DNA from: Acidovorax temperans
GTDB taxonomy: Bacteria; Pseudomonadota; Gammaproteobacteria; Burkholderiales; Burkholderiaceae_C
DNA: 64,000 nucleotides
Direction of reading: 5' to 3'
NCBI RefSeq assembly: GCF_006716905.1
Contig: NZ_VFPV01000001.1
Span: 1,428,001 to 1,492,000 of the forward strand
This document shows, piece by piece, positions 29,947-38,267 of the stretch (within the stretch, counting starts at the first letter, position 1; each line of letters begins with the position of its first letter). A program made the translations under genes and the position numbers. Under the pieces are notes generated by a model. It had not been told where the DNA came from. It did no database searches and saw nothing but the letters and a program-made list of their open reading frames with translations.

Positions 29947-30032
29947 GGGGATTTAGAAGGCCCTGAGCGCAGGTCCCGAGGTGTCCGTGCACCCACTGTG
30001 GCGCAGCGTGCGCAACCGGCGCGGCCCCGGAC

Positions 30033-30117
30033 CAGTGCCACCGTGGAGCCGGCTTTGCCGGTCCAGGGGTGGCGTCCCCCCCTTGGGGGGGGAAGACGCG
30101 AAGCGGCTCAGGGGGGG
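30033..30117. repeat. GC-rich repeat family 2, copy A
   Basis: The segment runs CCACCGTGGAGCCGGCTTTG, GGTGGCGTCCCCC, GGGGGGAAGACGCGAAG and CGGCTCAGGGGGG. A similar segment lies at 62321-62397. Both end at the stop codon of a minus-strand gene. It contains several inverted repeats and no gene. Confidence 0.6.
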
Positions 30118-30119
30118 CG

Positions 30120-30812
30120 TCACTTCAACCGCACCAGCGCCGCGCTGGCCAGCTCCGCAATGCGTGAGAGGAATTCCGTGCCCATGGTGGCGTCAAAGCG
30201 CTGCGGGTCGGGCGAGCCCAGCACCAGCAGGCCAAACGCTGGCGTGGCGCTGTCGATGGCGCCTTCGCGCAGCGGCAGCAGGGCCAGCGACTGGGCGGGC
30301 TCGCCTGCCTCCTGTGCCAGCCAGCCCGCAGGCTCAAAGCCCAGGTTGGGGCCGCAAAACGGCATGGTCAGCGACGAGGCAAATGCCCGCGCGTCTTCGC
30401 TCGCGCCTTGCGTGAAGTCGGCGTCGATATAGGGGCCAGCCACCGTCCACACACGCACGGCCGCCTGGGGCACGTCGAACAGGGTGCGGATGCCGCTGAC
30501 CACCGCCTCGGGCAGGTCAAACGGGTCCTTCACGCGCAGCAAGGCGCTGGTCCACTGGTGCACCTTGGTGGCAATGGCGGTGTTGTCGTTGCTGTTGCGC
30601 ACCATGTCCATGATGCGGTGCTCCAGCCCCTTGATCTTCTCGCGCAGCATCTCGGCCTGGCGCTCTTGCAGGCTCACGGCGCGCTGGCCGTGGGGGCTGG
30701 TGATCTGCACGCTGGCCAACACCTCGGCATGGCGTTCAAAGAAGCCGGGGGTGTTGGTCAGAAAGTTGGCGATGTCTTCTTCGGTGATCGGGGGAACGTG
30801 GGTGCTGGTCAT
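30120..30812 (-). CDS. DUF484 family protein (YigA-like)
   Basis: A 230-residue GAF-like protein of the DUF484 family. The ATG at 30812 overlaps the dapF stop as ATGA. The N-terminus ([20 protein letters not shown]) and the segment [20 protein letters not shown] are typical. A coiled coil at about 50-75 precedes a GAF-like domain. No catalytic motif is visible. It sits between dapF and xerC, as in many Proteobacteria, but its role is not established. Confidence 0.9.
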   Translation of the reverse strand: MTSTHVPPITEEDIANFLTNTPGFFERHAEVLASVQITSPHGQRAVSLQERQAEMLREKIKGLEHRIMDMVRNSNDNTAIATKVHQWTSALLRVKDPFDLPEAVVSGIRTLFDVPQAAVRVWTVAGPYIDADFTQGASEDARAFASSLTMPFCGPNLGFEPAGWLAQEAGEPAQSLALLPLREGAIDSATPAFGLLVLGSPDPQRFDATMGTEFLSRIAELASAALVRLK

Positions 30813-31699
30813 AGGTGGTCTGGGATGTCGATCTGGCCTTCGAACACGGTGGTGGCCGGGCCGGTCATGTAAAGGGTGTCGGTGTCCTGGCCCGTCCAGG
30901 CGATGGTGAGGCGGCCGCCGCGCATGTCCACATGCACTTCGTTGTCGAGCAGCCCCAGGCGAATGCCGGCCGCTACAGCCGCGCAGGCGCCCGTGCCGCA
31001 GGCCAGCGTTTCGCCCGTGCCGCGCTCGAACACGCGCAGGCGCACGTGGTTGCGGCCCACCACCTGCATAAAGCCCGCATTCACACGCTGCGGAAAGCGC
31101 GGGTGCCGCTCCACCAGGGGGCCCCAAAGGGCCACCGGGGCGGTGTCCACATCGTCCACCAGCTGCACGGCGTGGGGGTTGCCCATGGACACCACCACTA
31201 CCAAAACTGTAGCTGGTTGCGCAGGCACATCAAGCGCTAGCGGCCATTTTTGCCCTGAACCTTGCGCCACCGGCTGCAGGCCGGTGGTGTCAAAGGGCAC
31301 GCGGGCAGGCTCCAGCACGGGGCGGCCCATGTCCACGGTGACTCGGCCATCGGGCGTGAGGCGGGGGGCGATGACGCCGCTGAGCGTTTGCACGCGGATG
31401 GTGTCCTTGTCCGTCAGACCCTTGTCGCGCACGTAGCGGGCAAAGCAGCGCGAGCCGTTGCCGCACTGCTCCACCTCGCCGCCATCGGCGTTGTGGATCA
31501 CGTATTCGAAATCGATGCCTTCAGCGGCAGCATCTGCGGTGGGTCGGCGCACGGTGAGGATCTGGTCCGCGCCCACGCCAAAGTGGCGGTCAGCCAGGTA
31601 GCGGTAGTGCGCAGGCGTCAGGCCCAGGCGGCCCTGGGTTTCGTCCAGCACGACAAAGTCGTTGCCAGCGCCCTGCATTTTGGTGAAGCGAATCTGCAT
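30809..31699 (-). CDS. dapF: Diaminopimelate epimerase
   Basis: DapF converts LL-DAP to meso-DAP, the substrate of MurE and the precursor of lysine. The 296-residue protein has both catalytic cysteines in [15 protein letters not shown] and [15 protein letters not shown], and the start [18 protein letters not shown] copy of the palindromic repeat (31200-31252) is read in frame in reverse orientation, encoding [17 protein letters not shown] before the conserved [11 protein letters not shown]. First gene of dapF-DUF484-xerC. Confidence 0.97.
   Translation of the reverse strand: MQIRFTKMQGAGNDFVVLDETQGRLGLTPAHYRYLADRHFGVGADQILTVRRPTADAAAEGIDFEYVIHNADGGEVEQCGNGSRCFARYVRDKGLTDKDTIRVQTLSGVIAPRLTPDGRVTVDMGRPVLEPARVPFDTTGLQPVAQGSGQKWPLALDVPAQPATVLVVVVSMGNPHAVQLVDDVDTAPVALWGPLVERHPRFPQRVNAGFMQVVGRNHVRLRVFERGTGETLACGTGACAAVAAGIRLGLLDNEVHVDMRGGRLTIAWTGQDTDTLYMTGPATTVFEGQIDIPDHL
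31200..31252 (+). repeat. Palindromic repeat copy inside dapF
   Basis: On the plus strand it has CAAAACTGTAGCTGGTTGCG and ATCAAGCGCTAGCGGCCATT followed by TTTG. The block order fits the family. dapF is read on the opposite strand. Confidence 0.75.
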
Positions 31700-31793
31700 G
31701 GGACGGGATTATGGCCCCGCCCCTGCGCCAAACCGCGTGCGGGCGTACGCTTGGCAGCTTCTCTCGATTCCACCGGCTTTTCAGGAACCTCGC

Positions 31794-32498
31794 ATGACCG
31801 ATCTTTCCGCTTTTGCCATCACCCGCAAATGGCCCGCCCGGCACCCGGACCGCATCCAGCTGTATTCCCTGCCCACGCCCAACGGCGTGAAGGTGTCGAT
31901 AGCGCTGGAAGAACTGGGCCTGCCCTACGAGCCCCATCTGGTGAGCTTTGAGACCAACGACCAGACCACGCCCGAATTCCTCTCGCTCAACCCCAACAAC
32001 AAGATCCCAGCCATCCTGGACCCGAACGGCCCGGACGGCCAGCCGTTGGCGCTGTTCGAGTCCGGTGCCATCCTGCTGTACCTGGCCAGCAAGACCGGCC
32101 AATTGATGCCACAGGACACCGCCGGGCGCTTCGAAACCCTGCAGTGGGTGATGTGGCAGATGGGCGGCGTGGGCCCCATGTTTGGCCAGCTCGGCTTTTT
32201 CCACAAATTTGCGGGCAAGGACTACGAAGACAAACGCCCGCGCGACCGGTATGTCGCTGAGTCGAAGCGCCTGCTCAAGGTGCTGGACGAGCGCCTGACG
32301 GGCCGCCAATGGGTGATGGGCGACCAGTACACCATCGCCGACATCGCCATCCTGCCCTGGGTGCGCAACCTGGTGGGCTTTTACGGTGCGGGCGACCTGG
32401 TGGAGTTTGACCAGTTCAAGGAGGTGCAGCGCGTGCTCGCCGCCTTTGTGGCACGTCCGGCGGTGGCCCGGGGGCTGGCCATTCCGGCACGCGGCTGA
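31794..32498 (+). CDS. Glutathione S-transferase family protein (YghU/YfcG type)
   Basis: A 234-residue GST with an N-terminal thioredoxin fold and a C-terminal helical domain. LYSLPTPNGVKVSIALEELG, NPNNKIPAILDPNG and LFESGAILLYLA form the glutathione site; the PNG start matches the YfcG/YghU (nu-class) group, which reduces disulfides using two glutathiones. The ATG at 31794 follows CAGGAACC. It is divergent from dapF and is directly followed, 2 bp after its stop, by an IS200-type element, so its own terminator may be lost. Confidence 0.9.
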   Translation: MTDLSAFAITRKWPARHPDRIQLYSLPTPNGVKVSIALEELGLPYEPHLVSFETNDQTTPEFLSLNPNNKIPAILDPNGPDGQPLALFESGAILLYLASKTGQLMPQDTAGRFETLQWVMWQMGGVGPMFGQLGFFHKFAGKDYEDKRPRDRYVAESKRLLKVLDERLTGRQWVMGDQYTIADIAILPWVRNLVGFYGAGDLVEFDQFKEVQRVLAAFVARPAVARGLAIPARG

Positions 32499-32500
32499 CG

Positions 32501-33170
32501 GGTAACCATCCCCCGGCAAAGCCGGGGGCATTCGGGATGTGAGCCGCTCAAAGCGGCTGTAAGGGGTCGCTAACGCGGCCCCTCATTCTTGGGGCCACCT
32601 ATCGGTGGCTACTCACCTCCATAGACCGAGTTGGTCCAACCTCTCGTCTTCCTTCTCCTGGTTTCGGATGTACTCCCGTATCACCGCTTCGTCGCGTCCC
32701 ACCGTCGAGACGAAGTACCCTCGCGCCCAGAAGTGCTGACCCACGAAGTTGCGCTTTCGCTCTCCGTACACCCGCGCAAGGTGGATTGCGCTCTTGCCTT
32801 TGATAAAGCCCACCACCTGCGACACCGAGTACTTCGGTGGGATCGACAGCATCATGTGCACGTGATCGGGCATCAGATGCCCCTCTTCAACCCTGCATTC
32901 CTTTTGCGCGGCCAACTTTCTGAATACCTCACCCAGGTGTTCGCGTAGCTGCTTGTACAGCGTTCGCCTTCGACACTTGGGGATGAAGACCACGTGATAT
33001 TTGCAATCCCAGGCCGTGTGACTCAAACTTTCATACTTGTCCATCGTGTTTCTTCCTTTCGTTTGCTTGGCGGCTCACGATTGAAAGTCTCTACGGTGGA
33101 CAACCTCCTGAAAAGTCAAACTTCTACTGCCTCCCCGGCAGAGCCGGGGGGCCTCCTTTTGGTAGCTAGG
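32501..33170 (-). mobile_element. IS200/IS605-family element, copy A (670 bp, intact)
   Basis: The ends are defined by comparison with copy B at 52057-54193: the shared sequence starts at GGTAACCATC and stops at GGTAGCTAGG. Both ends hold hairpins (CCCCCGGC-AAA-GCCGGGGG on the left, CCCCGGC-AGA-GCCGGGG on the right) and there is no target duplication, as expected of this family. It carries only a tnpA gene. It entered 2 bp after the gst stop. Confidence 0.88.
32613..33044 (-). CDS. tnpA: IS200/IS605-family transposase TnpA, copy A
   Basis: A 143-residue Y1 HUH-type single-strand transposase. The HUH motif is H61-V-H63 (MPDHVHMML) and the nucleophile is Y125 (AVIREYIRNQ). The product is identical to that of copy B at 53636-54067. 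No accessory TnpB is present. It appears intact. Confidence 0.95.
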   Translation of the reverse strand: MDKYESLSHTAWDCKYHVVFIPKCRRRTLYKQLREHLGEVFRKLAAQKECRVEEGHLMPDHVHMMLSIPPKYSVSQVVGFIKGKSAIHLARVYGERKRNFVGQHFWARGYFVSTVGRDEAVIREYIRNQEKEDERLDQLGLWR

Positions 33171-33274
33171 GCGCCGGGTTTCTCATCCGCCCTTGATCTT
33201 GATCATGCCGCGCAGCCCGGCACCCGGGCGCCACGCATCTACCATGAGCCTCCTCAAAAAACAGGGAGCACCCC

Positions 33275-33472
33275 ATGGGATTGACCGTTGATGTTCTTCA
33301 GGATCTGGAGCTGCACGACCTGCAGGCTGCCGCCCGCGCAGCGCTGCAGGAAACCAACGCCATCGCGCTGATCGAGTTGCTCGAAATGCTATGGAGCTGC
33401 GATGTGGAGGGCGCCAACGCCGTCATCGACGCGGTGCTGCTTCGCTTGCAGCAGCTGCGTGGATTGCGCTGA
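33275..33472 (+). CDS. Small hypothetical protein
   Basis: A 65-codon frame starting MGLTVDVLQDLELHDLQ, with a GGGAG ribosome-binding site 7 bp before the ATG. The product is acidic and leucine-rich, predicted to be helical, and has one Cys and one Trp. No membrane segment, no family recognised. Codon use fits the local GC bias. It is isolated between the IS element and a possible LysR remnant. Confidence 0.5.
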   Translation: MGLTVDVLQDLELHDLQAAARAALQETNAIALIELLEMLWSCDVEGANAVIDAVLLRLQQLRGLR

Positions 33473-33499
33473 GAACCAGTCCACCAGCCCGCAAGACGG

Positions 33500-33640
33500 T
33501 CAGCCCAAACGCTCCTGCAAGAAAACCAGAAAACACGTGATGCGTGCCGCCAGCTGCGTGTTGCGGTAGTACGCCGCGCTGATGGACTGGCGCACGTCCA
33601 TCGTGTCCTTGGCCAGCAGGCACCAGGCCCCCACAGTGGA
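33500..33640 (-). pseudogene. Possible 3' remnant of a LysR-type regulator
   Basis: A minus-strand frame ending at 33500 reads TMDVRQSISAAYYRNTQ, then LAARITCFLVFLQERLG, which resembles the last helices of LysR effector domains. No matching N-terminal part precedes it. It could be debris left by rearrangement near the IS element; the match is short and tentative. Confidence 0.3.
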
Positions 33641-33694
33641 CCAATGCGGACGCAGGGTCCATCCCGAAGGTCGGGCTGCCTCTAGCCTCCCCTC

Positions 33695-34564
33695 TCAGTC
33701 AGCCATCACCCGCACGAACGCCGGCACCACACCCAGCAGGTCGTCGCGCCGCTGCACCGCATGCACATCGGCGCGCGGCGCTTTGGCGCCCAGGGGCTTG
33801 AACACCACGCGCGGCCCGAACAGCATGCCCAGGGACGACGGCACCAGGGCCACGCCCAGCCCGGCCGCCACCAGGCTCAGCACAGCCGCCAGCTCCACCG
33901 TGGTCTGCGCCACCCGGGGCGCAAAGCCCGCCTGCACGCAGCACTGCACCATGTGCTCGGCATGGGCTGATGAATCGCGGCGCAGCATCACAAAGGCCTC
34001 GCTGCGCAGGTCCTTCAAGGCCAGCGCCTTGCGCGCCGCCAGCGGGTGGCCGGGCGGCAGGGCCGCCACCACAGGGTCGGGCCACAGCAGGGTGCTGGCG
34101 AGCTGGTCGTCGTTGACGGCCGTGCGCGAGATGCCCACATCGATGCGTTTGTCGCGCAGGGCCGCCTGCTGCAGCGAAGGCTGCATCTCGTGCAGCACCA
34201 CATCCACGCCCGGATGGCTTTGTCGGTAGCGCGCCAGCGCCGCCGGAAACGGCCCGAGGAAATGCGAGCCAGACAGTCCCACTTCAATGCGCCCCGCCTG
34301 CCCCTGGCCGATGGCCGCCACACGCTGGCGCGCCGTGTCCAGCCGCTCCAGCACCGCGCGTGCATCCACCAGATAGGCCTGGCCTGCCAGCGTCAGCTCC
34401 ACGCGCCGGCTGGTGCGCACGAACAGCTGGGCGCCCAGTTCCTGTTCCAGCTGGGCGATCTGCAGACTCAGCGGCGGCTGCGAGACATGCAGGCGCTGCG
34501 CGGCGCGTGTGAAGCTCAGCTCTTCCGCCAGGGCGACGAAGTAACGCAGATGGCGCAGTTCCAT
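33695..34564 (-). CDS. LysR-family transcriptional regulator
   Basis: A 289-residue LTTR. The N-terminal winged HTH reads MELRHLRYFVALAEELSFTR and AAQRLHVSQPPLSLQIAQLE; a type 2 periplasmic-binding-like effector domain begins near residue 92 (IEVGLSGSHFLG). The HTH and early effector region resemble CatR/BenM-like regulators. It is divergent from the Bug receptor gene and probably controls it together with the isomerase gene. Two palindromes lie in the shared promoter region. Confidence 0.93.
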   Translation of the reverse strand: MELRHLRYFVALAEELSFTRAAQRLHVSQPPLSLQIAQLEQELGAQLFVRTSRRVELTLAGQAYLVDARAVLERLDTARQRVAAIGQGQAGRIEVGLSGSHFLGPFPAALARYRQSHPGVDVVLHEMQPSLQQAALRDKRIDVGISRTAVNDDQLASTLLWPDPVVAALPPGHPLAARKALALKDLRSEAFVMLRRDSSAHAEHMVQCCVQAGFAPRVAQTTVELAAVLSLVAAGLGVALVPSSLGMLFGPRVVFKPLGAKAPRADVHAVQRRDDLLGVVPAFVRVMAD

Positions 34565-34576
34565 TGATACTTTTCA

Positions 34577-34605
34577 GGTCTTGATCAAGACCAACAATAT
34601 ATTGG
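34577..34605. promoter_or_regulatory. Two palindromes, probable LysR operator
   Basis: A perfect 16-bp palindrome, GGTCTTGATCAAGACC (34577-34592), is directly followed by an imperfect one with CCAA and TTGG arms (34591-34605). They lie in the 98-bp divergent region between the LysR gene and the Bug receptor gene, where LysR proteins normally bind. Confidence 0.6.
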
Positions 34606-34662
34606 ACTGTTGATTCGCTTGTTTCCACAATACCCTCACTACAACATCTGGTGGAGACAAAC

Positions 34663-35625
34663 ATGACGATCAAGCACAGCCTGCTGGCTGCCACGCTGGC
34701 CCTCTCGGGCCTGGCCATGGCGCAAGACAACTACCCCAGCAAGGCCATCACGCTCACCGTGCCCAACCCGCCTGGCGGTGTGGTGGACACCTCGGCCCGC
34801 CTGCTCAACGAGCCGCTGGCCCGTGTGATCGGCCAGCCGGTGGTGATCGACAACAAGGCGGGCGGCAGCGGCAACGTGGCCTATGGCGCCGTGGCCCGCG
34901 CCAAGCCCGACGGCCACAACCTGCTGATCTCGTACTCGGCCTACCACGTGGGCAACCCGGCCCTCACCCCCAGCCTGCCCTGGGAGGCCAAGGACTTCGC
35001 CCCCGTCGCGCTGCTCACCGTGGCCACCAACGTGATTGCAGCCCACCCCTCGGTGCCAGCCAACAACCTCAAGGAATTCATCGCCTACCTCAAGGCCAAC
35101 CCGGGCAAGGTGAACTACGCCTCGCAGGGCAACGGCTCGCTCTCGCACATCGGCACCGAGATCTTCAAGCAGCAAAGCGGCACCTTCATGACCCACATCC
35201 CCTACCGTGGCTCGGGCCCAGCGGTGGCCGATGTGCTGGCGGGCCAGGTGCAGGTGTTCATCACCACGCCACCGTCGGTCATGCAGCATGTGGTCAGCGG
35301 CAAGCTCAAGGCCTTTGCCGTCACCGGTACCAAGCGCCACCCGGGCCTGCCCAACGTGCCCACCGTGGCCGAGGCCGGCATGCCCGACTTCAAGCTCGAG
35401 GCCTGGGTGGGCCTGTTCGCCCCGGCCGCCACGCCACCCGCCGTGGTGGCCAAGCTCACGGCCGATGTGAAGAAGGCGCTGGACATGCCCGAGACGCGCC
35501 AGCGCGCCGACGCTGCCGGCATCGAACTGCGCTACCTGCCGCCCGACGCCCTCGGTGAGCTGGTGAAGACCGAAACCGCCTACTGGGCCAAGACCATCAA
35601 GGCCGCCGGTATCAAGGCCGACTGA
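34663..35625 (+). CDS. Bug-family tripartite tricarboxylate receptor (periplasmic)
   Basis: A 320-residue TctC/Bug-type solute receptor. It has a signal peptide (HSLLAATLALSGLAMAQ) ending before DNYPSKAITLTVPNPPGG, which is the usual Bug N-terminus. DNKAGGSGNVAYGAVARAKP and HIPYRGSGPAVADVLAGQVQ are family segments. The ATG at 34663 follows GGTGGAGAC. No TctAB membrane subunits are nearby, as is common for Bug proteins. With the next gene it suggests uptake and use of a small dicarboxylate (inference). Confidence 0.92.
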   Translation: MTIKHSLLAATLALSGLAMAQDNYPSKAITLTVPNPPGGVVDTSARLLNEPLARVIGQPVVIDNKAGGSGNVAYGAVARAKPDGHNLLISYSAYHVGNPALTPSLPWEAKDFAPVALLTVATNVIAAHPSVPANNLKEFIAYLKANPGKVNYASQGNGSLSHIGTEIFKQQSGTFMTHIPYRGSGPAVADVLAGQVQVFITTPPSVMQHVVSGKLKAFAVTGTKRHPGLPNVPTVAEAGMPDFKLEAWVGLFAPAATPPAVVAKLTADVKKALDMPETRQRADAAGIELRYLPPDALGELVKTETAYWAKTIKAAGIKAD

Positions 35626-35716
35626 CCGGCCCACAGACATCCCCTGCGCGATCCATTCCCGGCGCTCCGCGCGCCGGGCGGGCCGCGCTTTGCCCATCCA
35701 TTCCTGAAAGACCACC

Positions 35717-36469
35717 ATGCAACGCACCTACCGCATCGGGCAGATCGTGCCCAGCTCCAACACCACAATGGAGACCGAGATACCGGCCATGCTGCGCGCC
35801 CGCGAGCAGATCCTGCCCGAACGCTTCAGCTTCCACGCCAGCCGCATGCGCATGCAGAAGGTCACCAAGGAAGAGCTGGCTGCAATGGACCGCGACTCCG
35901 ACCGCTGCGCACTGGAGCTGTCGGACGGCAAGATGGACGTGATGGGCTATGCCTGCCTCGTGGCCATCATGAGCATGGGCCTGGGCTACCACCGCGCATC
36001 CGAAAAGCGGCTGCATGAGGTCACCGTGGCCAATGGCAAGCCCGCGCCGGTGGTGTCCAGCGCAGGGGCGCTGGTCGAAGGCCTCAAGGCCATGGGCGCC
36101 AAGAAGGTCTCGGTGCTCACGCCGTACATGAAGCCGCTCACGCAACTGGTGGTGGACTACATCGAGCACGAGGGCATTGCCGTGCACGACAGCCTGTCGC
36201 TGGAAATTGCCGACAACCTGCAGGTGGGCGCGCAGGACCCCGCCGCCCCGGCCCAGCTGGTGCAACGGCTGGACACGCGCGGCGTGGACGTGGTGGTGAT
36301 CTCGGCCTGCGTCCAGATGCCCTCGCTGGCGTCGGTGCAGATGGCACAGGACCAGTTGGGCATTCCTGTCGTGTCCGCTGCAGCCTGCACAACCTGGGCG
36401 ATGCTCAAGCGCCTGGGGCTGGAAACGCGGGTACCCAACGCAGGGGCCCTGCTCTCTGGCGCCTACTGA
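35717..36469 (+). CDS. Maleate isomerase-type enzyme (Asp/Glu racemase superfamily)
   Basis: A 250-residue protein close to maleate cis-trans isomerase and arylmalonate decarboxylase. IVPSSNTTMETEIPAMLR near the start is a family signature. Two cysteines sit in the expected places: GYACLVAIMSMG (about residue 80) and VISACVQMPSL (about residue 198), the pair that does catalysis in maleate isomerase. It follows the Bug gene by 91 bp on the same strand. It could convert maleate to fumarate; the exact substrate is inferred. Confidence 0.85.
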   Translation: MQRTYRIGQIVPSSNTTMETEIPAMLRAREQILPERFSFHASRMRMQKVTKEELAAMDRDSDRCALELSDGKMDVMGYACLVAIMSMGLGYHRASEKRLHEVTVANGKPAPVVSSAGALVEGLKAMGAKKVSVLTPYMKPLTQLVVDYIEHEGIAVHDSLSLEIADNLQVGAQDPAAPAQLVQRLDTRGVDVVVISACVQMPSLASVQMAQDQLGIPVVSAAACTTWAMLKRLGLETRVPNAGALLSGAY

Positions 36470-36549
36470 CCTCGCCAAAGGCAAGAGGCCGGTCCGGTGC
36501 CGAAAGCAGCTGGCGGGCAGGCTGCAGGGCAACACCGGATAATGGCCCC

Positions 36550-38229
36550 ATGCCACGCACCAGCCAGCACCTGCACCCCTCCCGCGAGCCCGTGAGCCCT
36601 TTGCACGCAGCCACCGTGCTGCTGATGCGCGATGCCTCGCCGGGCGGCGATCTTGAAGTTTTGATGACCCGGCGCTCTGGCAAAGCCAGCTTTGCGCCGG
36701 GGGCGTATGTCTTCCCCGGCGGGGGCATCGACGAGGCAGACCGCCTGGCCCACCCGGTGGCCGACCGGCGCCCCACGCAAAGCGACGAACACCTCACCCA
36801 GGCCATTGCGGCCATTCGCGAGAGCTTTGAAGAGCTGGGCATTTTGCTGGCGCGCCATGCCAGCGGCCCCCGCCAAGGCCAGATGGCCGACGCGCAAGAC
36901 ATTGCCGCGCTGGACCGCCACCAGCCCTTTGCCGAGCAATGCAGCGCCCGCGGCCTGCGCCTGGCCGCCGACAGCGTGTTCCTGCTGGCCCACTGGACGG
37001 CCGACCGCGACCTGCCCCGGCGCTTTGCCGTGCCCTTCCTGGTGGCGCGCATGCCCGAGGGGCAAGAGCCCGTGGCCGACGAAACCGAGCAGTTTGAGCC
37101 CGTGTGGGTGCGCCCGGCCGACGCACTGGCGCGGCACGAGGCAGGCCAGTTCTTCATGATCTTCCCGACCATCCGCACCCTGCAGTGGCTGGCCCGCTTT
37201 GCCAATACCGACGCCGTGCTGGCCGCCCTGGCGCACGAAAAGCCGCTGTGGACCAGCTGCCCCCGCGCCGGGCTGCTGGGCGGCAAGGAAGCGCACTACA
37301 TGGAAGGCGATGCCCCCTTCGGCGAACTGGCCCTGGTGTGCCCCGATGGCCAGATCGCCCACCCGCTGGACTGGCAGAGCGAGCGGCCCGTGCCGCTGCT
37401 CAAGAACGTGCAGCGCCTCACCGCCCCCAATTCGGGCGTGATGACCGGCCCCGGCACCAACAGCTACCTGGTGGGCGAACCGGGCACCGGTTTCATCGCC
37501 ATCGACCCCGGCCCGGCCGACCCCGACCACCTGGAAAAGCTGTGGCGCGCTGCGGGCGGCGATATCCGCATGATCGTGTGCACCCACTCGCATCCCGACC
37601 ATTCCCCTGGTGCAGCCCCGCTGCAAGCGATGTGCGAACGCGCGGGCCGGGCCAAGCCGCCCATTTTGGGCCTGCCATCGGCCCCCACCGCGCGGGTGGT
37701 GAGCCAGTTCACGCCCGACAGGGCGCTACAAAATAATGAGCTGCTGGCGCTTTCTGGTAAAGCGCTAGAAGGCGAAATCACCCATACCCTGCAAGTGGTG
37801 CACACCCCCGGCCACGCAGCCAACCACCTGTGCCTGATCCTGCGCGAAGATGGCCTGCTGTTCAGCGGAGACCACATCCTCAACGGCAGCACCACCGTGA
37901 TCGACCCGCCCGACGGCAATATGGCCGACTACCTCGACTCGCTCGACCGGCTCGATGCCCTGTGCGCCGAACACGACGTGCAATTCATCCTGCCCGCACA
38001 CGGCTATGTGCTGGACAATGCGCGGGGCGCCATCGCGCAGCTCAAAGCCCACCGCCTGGCGCGCGAAGCGAAAGTGCTGGCCGCCATGCAAGCCCTGCCC
38101 GACGGCACGCCCGAAGACTGGGTGCGCCACGCCTACAGCGATGTGCCCCCGCGCATGTGGCCCGTGGCCCAGCGTTCGCTGCTGGCCCATGTGGAGCGCA
38201 TCCGCACCCTGCCACCGGGCAACAATTGA
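36550..38229 (+). CDS. Nudix hydrolase-metallo-beta-lactamase fusion protein
   Basis: A 559-residue two-domain enzyme. The first ~230 residues are Nudix-like: YVFPGGGIDEAD, then after an insertion RESFEELGILLAR, fitting the REUXEEXGU box. The second half (from about 300) is an MBL-fold hydrolase with THSHPDHSPGAA (HxHxDH), HTPGHAANHLCLI, SGDHILNGST and a final HG. The two enzymatic parts suggest processing of a nucleotide- or CoA-linked substrate followed by ester or thioester cleavage (inference). A palindromic repeat copy in the MBL part encodes ALQNNELLALSGKALEGEI. The start lacks a clear ribosome-binding site; a GTG at 36592 is an alternative. Confidence 0.85.
   Translation: MPRTSQHLHPSREPVSPLHAATVLLMRDASPGGDLEVLMTRRSGKASFAPGAYVFPGGGIDEADRLAHPVADRRPTQSDEHLTQAIAAIRESFEELGILLARHASGPRQGQMADAQDIAALDRHQPFAEQCSARGLRLAADSVFLLAHWTADRDLPRRFAVPFLVARMPEGQEPVADETEQFEPVWVRPADALARHEAGQFFMIFPTIRTLQWLARFANTDAVLAALAHEKPLWTSCPRAGLLGGKEAHYMEGDAPFGELALVCPDGQIAHPLDWQSERPVPLLKNVQRLTAPNSGVMTGPGTNSYLVGEPGTGFIAIDPGPADPDHLEKLWRAAGGDIRMIVCTHSHPDHSPGAAPLQAMCERAGRAKPPILGLPSAPTARVVSQFTPDRALQNNELLALSGKALEGEITHTLQVVHTPGHAANHLCLILREDGLLFSGDHILNGSTTVIDPPDGNMADYLDSLDRLDALCAEHDVQFILPAHGYVLDNARGAIAQLKAHRLAREAKVLAAMQALPDGTPEDWVRHAYSDVPPRMWPVAQRSLLAHVERIRTLPPGNN
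37721..37778 (+). repeat. Palindromic repeat copy inside the Nudix-MBL gene
   Basis: It contains GCGCTACAAAATAATGAGCT, then GCTGGCGCTTTC and GGTAAAGCGCTAGAAGGCG. It is in frame, in the same orientation and phase as the copies in murC and murE. Confidence 0.8.
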
Positions 38230-38267
38230 CCCCTGCCCCCTCCACAAGAACAACGAGCCCCGCCTCC

